Below, one piece after another: positions 35,565 to 44,696 of a DNA stretch of 64,000 bases. Origin of the DNA: Vreelandella piezotolerans (GTDB lineage: Bacteria; Pseudomonadota; Gammaproteobacteria; Pseudomonadales; Halomonadaceae); assembly GCF_012427705.1 (NCBI RefSeq), contig NZ_CP048602.1:2480001-2544000 (forward strand), read 5' to 3'. The translations under genes and the position numbers were made by a program. Position 1 is the first letter of the stretch. Every line of letters starts with the position of its first letter. The notes under the pieces were generated by a model, which ran no database searches, was not told the origin of the DNA, and was given only the letters and a program-made list of their open reading frames with translations.

Positions 35565-36359
35565 TTACTGGGCACGCCGATAAGCAGCCGCCACTTGTTT
35601 GACGAATACGCTAAATACGGCGGCTAAAGGAGCCAATAGCAGTGCCACCAATACACCGAACGCTAAAATAAAGGAGCTACCTATACCCACCGGTTCGAGG
35701 CTTTGTACGGCAAGCTGGGTGGCGTCGCCAGGGTTGATACTCTCGATACGACGTTCGAGCTGCAGCATTTTCTCGAAAAACGAGGCTTCCAATTCGCGGG
35801 CGTTGTCGCTGTTGGACGCTTGCGCTGCCTCAAGCGCCTGGGAGTACGCCTCCTGCTGTGCATTCAGCCCTGCCGTCAATCGCTCCACTAGCTGCTCTTG
35901 GTCTTGCTGGATAGACGTGACTATCCCCTCGTGGAACCGCTCGATCATTGGCTGATGCACCGCCTGGGATTCGCTCATGATACGCAGCAGCAGCGTATTT
36001 CTCGGATTCGTCACGTCGATGTCGAACGGTATTCCTTCCACACTTTCGTCTTCCAATAGCTGCCTGCGCTGCTGTTCGATGAAGACGTTTTCAAGTTTTG
36101 CGATGACCTCTTCTGGCGTTTCGAGACCTTCCCTTTCGCCCTCCAGGGTTTCATAGGAGGCCACCGCGTACATGGTGGCAAAGCCATATTTGACGGGTTT
36201 CAGCCAAAGCGCCGCCAGCGTCAGCAGCATGACACACGTGACGCAGGCCAGCATGACCTTCCACTGTTTTAGTAGAAGCGTAACAAAGCTAACCAGCGTC
36301 ATATCCTCTGGTATTTGCTTCTGGCTTTTTCTAGTTTCCATTCCATAGTTTTCTTTCAT
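35565..36359 (-). CDS. Wzz-like chain-length determinant
   Basis: 264 residues. Membrane helix ~36-53 (VMLACVTCVMLLTLAALW), a periplasmic middle with coiled coil (QDQEQLVERLTAGLNAQQEAYSQAL, ~155-195) and a second C-terminal membrane helix (IGSSFILAFGVLVALLLAPLAAVFSVF). This two-helix plan defines polysaccharide co-polymerases of class 1; it lacks the tyrosine kinase domain. A GGAGG seven bases upstream supports the ATG at 36359. It is the first gene of the polymerase operon after ugd. Confidence 0.85.
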   Translation of the reverse strand: MKENYGMETRKSQKQIPEDMTLVSFVTLLLKQWKVMLACVTCVMLLTLAALWLKPVKYGFATMYAVASYETLEGEREGLETPEEVIAKLENVFIEQQRRQLLEDESVEGIPFDIDVTNPRNTLLLRIMSESQAVHQPMIERFHEGIVTSIQQDQEQLVERLTAGLNAQQEAYSQALEAAQASNSDNARELEASFFEKMLQLERRIESINPGDATQLAVQSLEPVGIGSSFILAFGVLVALLLAPLAAVFSVFVKQVAAAYRRAQ

Positions 36360-36370
36360 TATAGCCCTCC

Positions 36371-36380
36371 ATTTACCGCC
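36371..36380 (-). promoter_or_regulatory. ops-like sequence upstream of the Wzz-like gene (weak)
   Basis: On the minus strand GGCGGTAAAT precedes the Wzz-like gene by about a dozen bases. It shares GGCGGTA with the ops element that recruits RfaH at the start of surface-polysaccharide operons, but the rest is not conserved and chance is plausible. The 90-base spacer 36360-36449 is otherwise AT-rich without a clear promoter. Confidence 0.2.
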
Positions 36381-36449
36381 ATGCGGTTATGTCCCTGGCT
36401 GCATTCAACCCCTCTCCCTAATTAAATGTATTTATTTTGCTATTATTAT

Positions 36450-37769
36450 TTATCGCCCAACGCCGTAGTACGTAATTCCTTTTTTCACCATGCGCTTCGG
36501 GTCGAACAAGTTACGACCGTCAACAATCACCGGTTGAGACAGCGTTGCTTTGATTAAATTAAAATCTGGCGCTTTAAAAGATTGCCAGTCTGTGACGATC
36601 ACTAAGGCGTCGGCGCCTTTCAGTGCACCTTCTTTCGTGCCACATAAGGTCAGGTCATCACGGTGGCCATAAATTCGCTGGGCTTCTTCCATTGCCTCCG
36701 GGTCGTACGCTTGGACTTTGGCACCCGCTTGCCATAGAGACTCCATCACGACACGGCTGGGCGCTTCACGCATGTCATCGGTATTTGGCTTGAAGGCAAG
36801 CCCCCATAGCGCAATGACTTTTCCCTCTAGCGCGCCGCCGAAGTGACGATATATTTTTTCGAATAGGGTGTTTTTTTGAAGCTGGTTACGCTCTTCGACC
36901 GCTTTGAGCACTTTGGCATCGAAATCAATGCCCTCGGCTGTCCGTATTAGCGCTTGCACGTCTTTTGGAAAGCAGGAGCCGCCATAGCCTGCGCCCGGAT
37001 AAATAAAATGGTAACCAATGCGAGGATCGCTCCCGATACCTTGACGAACCATTTCAATGTCGGCATTCAAACGCTCGGCGAGATTCGCCATTTCGTTCAT
37101 GAAGCTGATTTTCGTCGCCAACATGCAGTTCGCTGCGTACTTCGTCAGCTCGGCACTGCGCACGTCCATGGTGATGATTTTGTCATGATTACGGTTAAAC
37201 GGCGCGTAGAGCTCACGCATGATATCGATGGTGGCAGCGTTAGTGGTGCCGATAATGATGCGGTCAGGCTTTTTGCAATCGGCTACCGCGCTACCCTCTT
37301 TCAGGAATTCGGGGTTGGAGACCACATCGAACGATAGGTTCGCTGATCGGTTGGCCAATACCTGCTCCACCACGGCAGTGACTTTATCGGCTGTGCCGAC
37401 GGGTACCGTGGATTTATTGACGATGACCACTGGTGTTTCGATATGCGTCGCGATGGTTTCGGCCACCTTCAACACGTATTGCAAATCGGCACTGCCATCC
37501 TCGTCTGGGGGGGTGCCAACGGCGATGAACTGCACCTCTCCGTGCTTGACGCCTTTCTCCGCCTGGGTCGTGAAGGTCAGCCTGCCCGCTGTATAGTTCT
37601 CTTTGACGAGCGCTTCGAGCCCTGGCTCATAGATAGGAATGATGCCCTGTTCAAGACGCGCTACTTTCTCGGCATCGACATCCACGCAAACGACGTTGTG
37701 ACCCACGTCCGCAAGAACGGCTCCTTGCACCAGCCCTACATAGCCTGTTCCAAACACGGTTACGTTCAT
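36450..37769 (-). CDS. ugd: UDP-glucose 6-dehydrogenase
   Basis: Oxidises UDP-glucose to UDP-glucuronic acid. 439 residues. NAD motif [17 protein letters not shown] at residue 4, [11 protein letters not shown] near 118, the catalytic cysteine in [16 protein letters not shown] near 260, and [19 protein letters not shown] near 320 in the UDP-binding domain. It supplies UDP-GlcA for the polymer. It heads the Wzz-Wzy-PssDE block on the same strand and has the usual TGYVGL and GGSCFPKD motifs. Confidence 0.97.
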   Translation of the reverse strand: MNVTVFGTGYVGLVQGAVLADVGHNVVCVDVDAEKVARLEQGIIPIYEPGLEALVKENYTAGRLTFTTQAEKGVKHGEVQFIAVGTPPDEDGSADLQYVLKVAETIATHIETPVVIVNKSTVPVGTADKVTAVVEQVLANRSANLSFDVVSNPEFLKEGSAVADCKKPDRIIIGTTNAATIDIMRELYAPFNRNHDKIITMDVRSAELTKYAANCMLATKISFMNEMANLAERLNADIEMVRQGIGSDPRIGYHFIYPGAGYGGSCFPKDVQALIRTAEGIDFDAKVLKAVEERNQLQKNTLFEKIYRHFGGALEGKVIALWGLAFKPNTDDMREAPSRVVMESLWQAGAKVQAYDPEAMEEAQRIYGHRDDLTLCGTKEGALKGADALVIVTDWQSFKAPDFNLIKATLSQPVIVDGRNLFDPKRMVKKGITYYGVGR

Positions 37770-37970
37770 ACTTTCCCTATCAGCTCACCTAGTTCGTTAA
37801 TGAACACAGCCGGACACGGTCTTTTCAACATCGGCTGGCAGCGATAAACGCTGGCTATCATACCGTTTATCGGCAGCGCTGTAATGCTATGCCGAACTCA
37901 GCAGCGGTGCCGTTTGATTCTGGTTCAACAGCGCAAGGCTAGCCAGATGAAAAACCTCATATCGATGTAT

Positions 37971-38001
37971 AAAAAACGCCTCCATGTTATGCATGGAGGC
38001 G
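37971..38001 (-). terminator. Rho-independent terminator after the broken porin
   Basis: On the minus strand CGCCTCCATG, loop CATAA, CATGGAGGCG, then six T. A strong ten-base-pair stem about 50 bases beyond the porin stop. The remainder of the 284-base gap to ugd (37770-38053) shows nothing else I can name. Confidence 0.9.
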
Positions 38002-38053
38002 CTTGGTTCGTTCTTATCGACATCATTACCGACATCGAGAACGCATGTTTGCA

Positions 38054-39090
38054 TTAAAAATGGTAACGGGCCCCGGTAAGCCAATACGCGTCTTTCAAGC
38101 CACCACGCTGAGCAAGCCCTGGTGTGTCGCTATCTGCCAGCTCGACAAAGACGTCGAAGGCACTGGATAGCTTGTAATAGCTACCCGCTGCCCAGGCGTT
38201 GCTGTTGCCCTGGTCGTCTCGGTTGATACGGTAGTAATCGGCCGTGAATGCCCACGGCCCCGTCACATACGTCGTGCCTAGCCCCACCGTTTCATAGCCG
38301 CCGCCATATTGGGTGTTCTGCCCCTGCCATTCGGCACCTAACCTTGCGCTTATGCTATCCGTGGCTTGGTAGCTCCCCATCACACCGTAAAGCATCTCAC
38401 CGTTACCACCACCACGAACCACATCTTCAACGGCGCCCACCCCTACCCTCAGCGGGCCATGCTGATAGTGAACTCCGCCTTGGGCGGCTAGCACACACTC
38501 CCTTCACGGCGCTGCTCGGCATCGGTCAAACCCCGCTCACTGTAATGCTTGACCTGCAAAAAGGTGGTGAAGCCATTGAGTGTTGGCGTGTAATAACCGA
38601 TGGCGTCGCCACGCGACTGTAAGCCTGTAGAACTGAACTCCAACCCTCGGTCCAGGTAAACATCGAACGGCGCAGAGACAAACTGGTAGTAAAGGCTATC
38701 AAAGTTACCGGCCTGCACTGTTCCATAGCGCTCGCTTTTTAGCCCAAGATAGCTTTGACGAATCTCATTAAAGCCTTGCTCGGTATTGCGCTCGTCACCC
38801 GTGAAGCGCCACTCCAAACGCCCAAAGGCGCTGACATCGTTGCTTATTCGTTGGCTCAATCGAAAACCGAGCCGGGAGTACACGTCGACGAACTCTGCGC
38901 TGTCACTGACTTTTTGGCCTGCCGAATCGACGCCTGGTCCTCCGCCAGCCACGCCCATGGCGAGACGCCCGTAGATATCGAACTGCGTGCCCTCCTCATC
39001 ATAGAGCGTCGCTGCATTGACGCTTGTGCCCACTCCCCCTAGCGCCATTGCGACTGCCGTTACCACTACTGCTTTAACAGACCGTTTCAT
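38054..39090 (-). pseudogene. Porin gene broken by a 2-bp frameshift
   Basis: Trimeric Gram-negative porin of the same family as the intact gene at 39320. The N-terminal frame (38488-39090) has a signal peptide and the LYDEEGTQFDIYGRL start; it stops at TAG 38488-38490. The frame resumes (38054-38494) at LAAQGGVHYQHGP and continues to the C-terminal ARYHF, with the terminal phenylalanine used for outer-membrane insertion. The tract CACACAC at 38491-38497 (plus strand) lies on the break; two bases fewer would give REGSVLAAQGG, which aligns without gap to EEGNVVAPQGG of the intact porin. It has its own terminator. Confidence 0.88.
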
Positions 39091-39242
39091 CGGTTTCCCT
39101 TGCGGTTAATTGTGACGTTTGGTGCTTTGTATTGCTCACACAAACTAAAGCAACGTTATATTGTAACAATTAAGCCCAGTAATGAGAAGTTATCTCAATA
39201 TGAATCCCGAGTGAAGGAGATACCTGACCTTTCTATCGCTAC

Positions 39243-39271
39243 AAAAAAACCGGCCCTCAAAGGGGCCGGTT
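39243..39271 (-). terminator. Rho-independent terminator after the intact porin
   Basis: On the minus strand ACCGGCCC and GGGCCGGT around a short loop, followed by seven T. It lies 50 bases after the porin stop. Confidence 0.9.
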
Positions 39272-39319
39272 CATTAACTACTACAGGGGTTACAACATCA
39301 AGCTTGGTTTGACCCAGGC

Positions 39320-40399
39320 TTAGAAGTGGTAACGAGCGCCTGTCAGGTAGTAAATGTCGTCGCCGTCAGCGCGCTCAACGTTAACAGGACCTTCGCTGCC
39401 ACCGATGGTGACGTCGATGGACTGCTGGTCACGCTGGTTCAGCTCCAGGAACACGTCGAAGTTGCTGGAGACTTTGTAGTAAGTACCCAGGGCCCATGCA
39501 GTACGGTCGTCTGCATCAGCACCGTCTTCGCTTACGTCGTATACGTCAGCAGTGAATGCCCAAGGGCCAGTGGCGTAAGTACCACCCAGACCAACGATGT
39601 CGTAGCCGTTACCGAAACCTTCATCGCTGTGCTCACGACCTTCGTAGCCCAGACGAACAGAGAACTGATCGTTTACAGCGTAAGAACCTACTACACCACC
39701 CAGCATCTCGCCGTTACCGCCGCCACGTACGACGTCTTCAACGAAGCCCAGACCTACAGTGATCGGACCTTGCTGGTAACGAACACCACCTTGCGGTGCC
39801 ACTACGTTGCCTTCTTCACGAACCGGCTCAAGCTCGCCACGCTCGCTGTAGTGTTTCAGCTGCAGGAACGCAGTGAAGCCTTGCAGGTCAGGCGTGTAGT
39901 AACCGATAGAGTCGCCGCGGGACTGTTTCGGGTGACCAACGAACTCTAGGCCACGATCGATGTAGACGTCGAACGGCAGAGATACGAACTGGTTGTAGAA
40001 GCTGTCGAAGTTACCGGCCTGGATAGTACCATACTGGTTGCTTTGCAGACCGATGTAGCTCTGACGAACTTCGTTGAAGCCAGAGTTGCCGTTACCGCTC
40101 GGGCCAGTGCGCTCGTCACCGGTGAAGCGCCACTCGACACGACCGAAAGCGGTCAGGTCGGAAGTCACTTCCTGGCTCATGCGCAGACCCAGACGAGAGT
40201 AAACGTCTACGAACTCTTCGCTGTTGTCGATTTTCTGGCCGTCAGAGTTGTACTCTGCGCCGCCACCGGCGATACCCATGGCGATACGGCCATAGACGTC
40301 CAGTTTGGTGCCGTCTTGGTCATAAACGGTAGCTGCTTGTGCTGCAGCGGAGGCGCCCAGGGCACCAACAATAGCAGTCGCTAAAAGTGTCTTTTTCAT
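39320..40399 (-). CDS. Outer-membrane porin
   Basis: A 359-residue general porin (Gram-negative porin family). Signal peptide MKKTLLATAIVGALGASAAAQA, first strand ATVYDQDGTKLDVYGRIAMG, strand GFTAFLQLKHYSERG and a C-terminal TGARYHF with terminal Phe. AGGAA eight bases before the ATG. A hairpin-like sequence (TTACTGGC with GCCAGTAA, 40439-40464) lies in the leader; the spacer up to proQ (40400-40662) also has long A/T runs. The high codon bias by eye suggests strong expression. The broken copy downstream is a tandem duplicate. Confidence 0.95.
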   Translation of the reverse strand: MKKTLLATAIVGALGASAAAQAATVYDQDGTKLDVYGRIAMGIAGGGAEYNSDGQKIDNSEEFVDVYSRLGLRMSQEVTSDLTAFGRVEWRFTGDERTGPSGNGNSGFNEVRQSYIGLQSNQYGTIQAGNFDSFYNQFVSLPFDVYIDRGLEFVGHPKQSRGDSIGYYTPDLQGFTAFLQLKHYSERGELEPVREEGNVVAPQGGVRYQQGPITVGLGFVEDVVRGGGNGEMLGGVVGSYAVNDQFSVRLGYEGREHSDEGFGNGYDIVGLGGTYATGPWAFTADVYDVSEDGADADDRTAWALGTYYKVSSNFDVFLELNQRDQQSIDVTIGGSEGPVNVERADGDDIYYLTGARYHF

Positions 40400-40662
40400 G
40401 ATGTAGGTTCCTTAACTAGCTTACTGTTTCGATCGTTATTACTGGCCTTCGAAGAAGCCAGTAAGTGGCTTGCGGGCCATGCTCTTTTTCTCATCCGCCG
40501 GTTTTTCCCGGAGGTATGCGACATGTCCTCAACAAAGCCTTGTTATAGTCCAATGCTCGCAGGTCAAACTCTATACCGGGATTCCAGGGAACGCAATAGA
40601 AAAAAACAGTGTTTTTTTACGATTTGTGTTTTTTTATGGAACCCCGCCCAAGGACTCAGGTC

Positions 40663-41427
40663 TCAGCGCCCTTCGAATTTTTGCTGCAGGCCTTTGAGCT
40701 TCTCTTCCATGGTAAGCGGTTTTTTCTGTTCAGTTTTTTCTGGAACGGGCGTTCTCGCGGGGAGCTTTTCATCGTTTGACGATGAGTTACTCGCGGCTGG
40801 CTGCGTTTTATTCGTGCGACTTTTCGTGGGTGGTGCCGGACGTTCCGCTCGGTTTTTCGTGGGCGTTTCTTGTCGCCGCTCATTGGCATGTTTCGCGGCT
40901 TCTTTGTCTACCTTGCCTGCAGGCTGGCCATCTAAATCGACACGCTCTGCTCCTTCACGCATGGATTTGATATAACGCGGCAAATTGACGTAGTTGGCCA
41001 GCGCCCGACGGATCAATTTACTCGGCCAAGGCTCGCGCTCGGCCAAATCCTGGTGAATCCCCACTTTCAAGGGTTTGGTGTGCCCTTTGAAGAAGGCATG
41101 TGGGTAACGCTGATACCACTGCTTCAATAACGCTTGCGGCGAGGGTTGCGTGACGGCTTCTGGCGCATCTGGCGCATCTGGCGTTGCTGGCTCCCTGACC
41201 GCCGCTGGCACGTGCTCGGGTACTTCGTTCGGCACTTCTTCTCCCGCCGCGACATCGGTCTCGTGTTCAGCGGGCGATGCCGTAGGCTCCCCTGAGGCGC
41301 GAGTCGATAGCGCGGCTAGCTGCTGTTTCAACTGCTGATTCTCTTCGCGCAGCGCAATGAGTTCGGCCTTGTTTTGTTCGAGCCGTGTTTCTAACGTTTC
41401 TAGTAGATGCAGTACGCTGGCGGCCAT
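40663..41427 (-). CDS. proQ: ProQ/FinO-family RNA-binding protein
   Basis: 254 residues. N-terminal leucine-rich coiled coil (LLETLETRLEQNKAELIAL, residues 7-40), a low-complexity Ala/Pro/Glu linker, then the FinO/ProQ domain at about 95-175: ALLKQWYQRYPHAFF, KPLKVGIHQDL, YVNLPRYIKSMREGAERVDLDG. The C-terminal third is Lys/Thr-rich and disordered (EKKPLTMEEKLKGLQQKFEGR end). ProQ-type proteins are RNA chaperones for sRNAs and mRNA 3' ends. The coiled-coil N terminus is not typical for E. coli ProQ. Confidence 0.88.
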   Translation of the reverse strand: MAASVLHLLETLETRLEQNKAELIALREENQQLKQQLAALSTRASGEPTASPAEHETDVAAGEEVPNEVPEHVPAAVREPATPDAPDAPEAVTQPSPQALLKQWYQRYPHAFFKGHTKPLKVGIHQDLAEREPWPSKLIRRALANYVNLPRYIKSMREGAERVDLDGQPAGKVDKEAAKHANERRQETPTKNRAERPAPPTKSRTNKTQPAASNSSSNDEKLPARTPVPEKTEQKKPLTMEEKLKGLQQKFEGR

Positions 41428-41448
41428 AACCCCCTCCTTTGACCCAAA

Positions 41449-41988
41449 TCAGTCGCTGACACGCTCGTACACGACGAAGTCATAATTTGGCTGCCCTTCT
41501 GCGGGCTGCCCGGCGACTCGCTGAACTTCTTGCCACTCTTCCGTCGAGAACGCGGGGAAGTGCGCATCGCCTTCCACCTCTATATCGACTTCCGTGATGT
41601 AGAGACGTTGGGCAAACGGTAAGGCTTGACGGTAAATCTCGCCGCCGCCCATGACCATGATTTCTTCTGCCGCTTCGATCGTCGCCTGCTGATCGGCCAG
41701 CGCTAACGCCGCCGGTAGCTCATGGCATACGCGTGTGCCTTCTGCACTAAACTGGGCATCCCGAGTCACGACGATATTGAGACGATTGGGCAGCGGCTTG
41801 CCAATGGAGGCGAAGGTTTTACGCCCCATGACCAGCGGCTTGGCCTGGGTCATGCGTTTGAAGAATTTCAAATCTTCAGGCAAGTACCAGGGTAGCTTGC
41901 CATCGACGCCAATGACGCGATTCTTGGCCATGGCGACGATCATCGCAACGGGCACCAGCGGTTCATAGGCGGTGGCTTGCTGACTCAT
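41449..41988 (-). CDS. folA: Dihydrofolate reductase
   Basis: Reduces dihydrofolate to tetrahydrofolate with NADPH, restoring the cofactor used by ThyA. 179 residues; [27 protein letters not shown] contains the active-site acid (E21/D27-type) and the LPW motif, and [12 protein letters not shown] the NADPH-binding region. It overlaps thyA by four bases (ATGA), so the two are coupled. It is about twenty residues longer at the N terminus than E. coli FolA. Confidence 0.97.
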   Translation of the reverse strand: MSQQATAYEPLVPVAMIVAMAKNRVIGVDGKLPWYLPEDLKFFKRMTQAKPLVMGRKTFASIGKPLPNRLNIVVTRDAQFSAEGTRVCHELPAALALADQQATIEAAEEIMVMGGGEIYRQALPFAQRLYITEVDIEVEGDAHFPAFSTEEWQEVQRVAGQPAEGQPNYDFVVYERVSD

Positions 41989-42830
41989 ACGGCTACCTTT
42001 GCTTTGATATGCGGATGGGACGCGTAATCTTCGATCTGAATATCATCGAAGGTGAAGTCGAATAGGTTCGTGACCTCTGGATTGAGCACGAGCCTGGGCG
42101 GTGGCATGGGTGTGCGCTCAAGCTGCTCGTTCGCCTGTTCCAAATGATTGCTGTACAGGTGCGCGTCTCCTAGCGTGTGAACGAATTCCCCCGGCTGTAA
42201 GCCCGTGACCTGGGCCACCATGCTAAGCAGCAACGCGTAACTGGCGATATTGAACGGCACGCCCAGAAAAATATCGGCACTGCGCTGGTAAAGCTGGCAG
42301 GAGAGTCGCCCGTTGGCGACGTAGAACTGAAACAGACAGTGACAAGGCGGCAGCTTCATCTCATCGACTTGACCAGGGTTCCATGCCGATACGATCAAAC
42401 GACGCGACTGGGGGTTCGTGCGGATCTGTTCGAGGACATTGGCGATTTGATCTACACTGCCGCCCTTGGGGTTTGGCCAGCTACGCCACTGGTAGCCATA
42501 CACAGGCCCCAGGTTGCCGTGCTCATCGGCCCATTCGTCCCAAATACGCACGCCGTTCTCTTTGAGATACCCAATGTTGGTATCCCCTTTCAGAAACCAT
42601 AAAAGCTCGTGGATGATGGAGCGCAAATGTAGCTTTTTGGTCGTCAGCAGTGGAAAGCCGCGGGACAAATCAAAGCGCATTTGATGCCCAAACACCGAGC
42701 GCGTCCCCGTACCGGTGCGGTCGCCGCGATCAACGCCCTGCTCCAGCACGGTGCGCATCAGGTCTAGGTAAGGCTGTTCCAACGCGGGCAACGTTGATGT
42801 CATGGTAGGCGTGGGCGTTGTGACAGTCAC
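41985..42830 (-). CDS. thyA: Thymidylate synthase
   Basis: Converts dUMP to dTMP, making dihydrofolate. 281 residues from the GTG at 42830, or 272 from the ATG at 42803; neither has a good Shine-Dalgarno sequence. Matching features: [19 protein letters not shown], the catalytic cysteine in [30 protein letters not shown] and the C-terminal [14 protein letters not shown]. Runs directly into folA. In E. coli it follows lgt, as here. Confidence 0.97.
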   Translation of the reverse strand: MTVTTPTPTMTSTLPALEQPYLDLMRTVLEQGVDRGDRTGTGTRSVFGHQMRFDLSRGFPLLTTKKLHLRSIIHELLWFLKGDTNIGYLKENGVRIWDEWADEHGNLGPVYGYQWRSWPNPKGGSVDQIANVLEQIRTNPQSRRLIVSAWNPGQVDEMKLPPCHCLFQFYVANGRLSCQLYQRSADIFLGVPFNIASYALLLSMVAQVTGLQPGEFVHTLGDAHLYSNHLEQANEQLERTPMPPPRLVLNPEVTNLFDFTFDDIQIEDYASHPHIKAKVAV

Positions 42831-42970
42831 AGAAGTTCCAAATTAACAGCGGATGTGGGGTTGTATTCTAGGCCGTCGAGTTATGCAGCGTCTATGGTAT
42901 CGCTGCTTCACCCCCCACCAAAGCGCTCAATCGCCTTGTCTACCTCGCTTTGATCCACCAGCGGCGCCAC

Positions 42971-43040
42971 CTTCGGCACCCCTAACGGGGTGCTTCGCGG
43001 GTGCGCTCCGCTTACCACGAGCTACGAGTGCATTGGCATT
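42971..43040 (+). repeat. Dispersed hairpin element, copy 7 (short form)
   Basis: CGGCACCCCTAACGGGGTGC stem, TTCGCGGGTGCGC, TCCGCTTACCACGAGCTACG. It lies in the 230-base lgt-thyA gap (42831-43060), which holds nothing else I can identify. Confidence 0.8.
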
Positions 43041-43060
43041 CGTAGCGTGCATGGGGTATT

Positions 43061-43849
43061 TCAAGCTTTGGCATCGATGGGCTGGCGGCGTGACCAAGCG
43101 ATCAATATGAGGCCGAGAGCAATCATGGGTAAGGTTAACAGCATGCCCATGGTGACCCAGTCGAAGGCGATGAAGCCGATGTGGGCATCGGGCATGCGTA
43201 CGAACTCGACCATGAAGCGGAAGACGCCATAACCCAACAGGAAAAGACCTGAGACAAACCCACGTGCGCGGGGTTGGGCAGACACCCACCAGAGGATCGC
43301 AAATAGCACGACGCCTTCTAATAGCGCCTCGTAGAGCGCCGATGGGTGGCGGGGTTCAGGCCCCATTCCGGGAAAGGGCATGCCCCAAGGGAGCGAGGTC
43401 ACGCGGCCGGGCAACTCATGGTTGATAAAGTTACCAATGCGCCCTGCGCCAAGGCCAATGGGTACGAGCGGTGCAATGAAGTCGGTCAACGTGAAGAAAG
43501 CGAGCTGCTTGCGGCGGGCAAATAGCCAAGCGGCCAGCAGCACGCCTATCAAGCCGCCGTGGAAGCTCATGCCGCCATCCCAAACGCGGAAGATCCATAG
43601 CGGGTCAGCCAGCCACTGCTCTAGTCCGTAGAACAGCGCGTACCCGAAGCGGCCACCGGCGACCACCCCAATGGCGCAGTAGAAGAGCAAATCGCCGATG
43701 TCGTCTTTGTTCATTCCTAGACGCGGGGCACGTTTGCAGCCTAGCCACCACGCCGCCACGAAGCCGACCACGTACATGAGGCCGTACCAATGTACCTGCA
43801 ACGGGCCGAGGGAAATCGCGACAGGATCTATCGTTGGGTAGTTGATCAT
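43061..43849 (-). CDS. lgt: Prolipoprotein diacylglyceryl transferase
   Basis: Adds diacylglycerol to the lipobox cysteine of prolipoproteins in the inner membrane. 262 residues, seven membrane helices. The signature [15 protein letters not shown] near residue 137, the [13 protein letters not shown] region near 90 and the [12 protein letters not shown] stretch are all present. Belongs to the rppH-ptsP-lgt-thyA neighbourhood known in gammaproteobacteria. Confidence 0.97.
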   Translation of the reverse strand: MINYPTIDPVAISLGPLQVHWYGLMYVVGFVAAWWLGCKRAPRLGMNKDDIGDLLFYCAIGVVAGGRFGYALFYGLEQWLADPLWIFRVWDGGMSFHGGLIGVLLAAWLFARRKQLAFFTLTDFIAPLVPIGLGAGRIGNFINHELPGRVTSLPWGMPFPGMGPEPRHPSALYEALLEGVVLFAILWWVSAQPRARGFVSGLFLLGYGVFRFMVEFVRMPDAHIGFIAFDWVTMGMLLTLPMIALGLILIAWSRRQPIDAKA

Positions 43850-43898
43850 TCACTTTCTCTATTCGAATAAAAGAAATGCCGCCACTTTCCACAGCGGG

Positions 43899-44696
43899 TT
43901 ACGCCAGTATGAAACGTAGCCCCACCACGGCGAGCAGCGCAGCGAAACAGTAACGTAGGACATGGGCGGGTAACACGTGAGCCAAGCGCACACCAAGACG
44001 GGCAAACAGCACGCTGGTCGCAACGATGCCTATGAACGCAGGCCACATGACGAAGCCTGTCGCCCAAGGGGGTAGCAGCGAATTGCCCCAGCCGACCACG
44101 ATGAACGTGATCGCCCCTACTGCCGCTATTGGTAAGCCGCAGGCGGCAGAGGTTCCCACCGCCTGCGTCATGGTGGCACCGCAGCGCGATAACCAAGGCA
44201 CGGTCATCGCCCCGCCCCCGATACCAAATAGCGCGGAAATGGCCCCGACCACGCCTCCAGCGAGGGTCATGGCAAATTTGCTGGGGGCCAGCGTGCCCGG
44301 TTTGGGGGTCAGCCCCATGATCATTTTAGTGGCCAGCAAGAGCACGAAGACGCCAAACAAGGTGCCTAATACGGTGCCGGATAAATTACCGGCAATGAAG
44401 ACCCCACCAATGGCGCCCAGCATCAAGCCCGGTAATAACGCCATGAACCAGGCACGATGCACACTCCCCTTGCGAAAGTGGCCCAACGCTGAAGAGGCGC
44501 CCGTCACGACGATCGTGGCGAGCGAGGTGCCCACCGCAAGGTGCATGGTGATCTCGGGGGAAATGCCCTGCAGCCCGAAGGCAAAGACCAGAACGGGGAC
44601 GATGATGATGCCACCGCCCACACCAAACAAACCGGCCATGGTGCCTGCAGCGGCACCGAGCAATAGATAACTGGCCAAAATGGCTGCGAAGGTCAT
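43899..44696 (-). CDS. TauE/SafE-family membrane transporter
   Basis: 265 residues, about eight membrane helices with the internal repeat typical of the family: GLFGVGGGIIIVPVLV near residue 22 and ISALFGIGGGAMTVPWLS near residue 157. Family members export sulfite, sulfoacetate or other organosulfur anions; substrate unknown here. The start overlaps the upstream receiver-domain gene stop by four bases (ATGA). Between REC and lgt, it breaks the usual ptsP-lgt adjacency. Confidence 0.88.
   Translation of the reverse strand: MTFAAILASYLLLGAAAGTMAGLFGVGGGIIIVPVLVFAFGLQGISPEITMHLAVGTSLATIVVTGASSALGHFRKGSVHRAWFMALLPGLMLGAIGGVFIAGNLSGTVLGTLFGVFVLLLATKMIMGLTPKPGTLAPSKFAMTLAGGVVGAISALFGIGGGAMTVPWLSRCGATMTQAVGTSAACGLPIAAVGAITFIVVGWGNSLLPPWATGFVMWPAFIGIVATSVLFARLGVRLAHVLPAHVLRYCFAALLAVVGLRFILA

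Noticed and set aside
39326..39949. Plus-strand open frame of 207 residues
   Set aside because: Antisense to the intact porin; shows only codon shadow.
40601..40640. Terminator or promoter in the porin-proQ spacer
   Set aside because: Palindrome of A and T runs (AAAAAACA/TGTTTTTT) without a GC stem; a TTGACC and TATAAC pair nearby is only 14 bases apart. Neither is convincing.
44026..44670. Plus-strand open frame of 214 residues
   Set aside because: Antisense to the TauE-like gene, rich in Pro/Ala/Thr as expected for a shadow frame.
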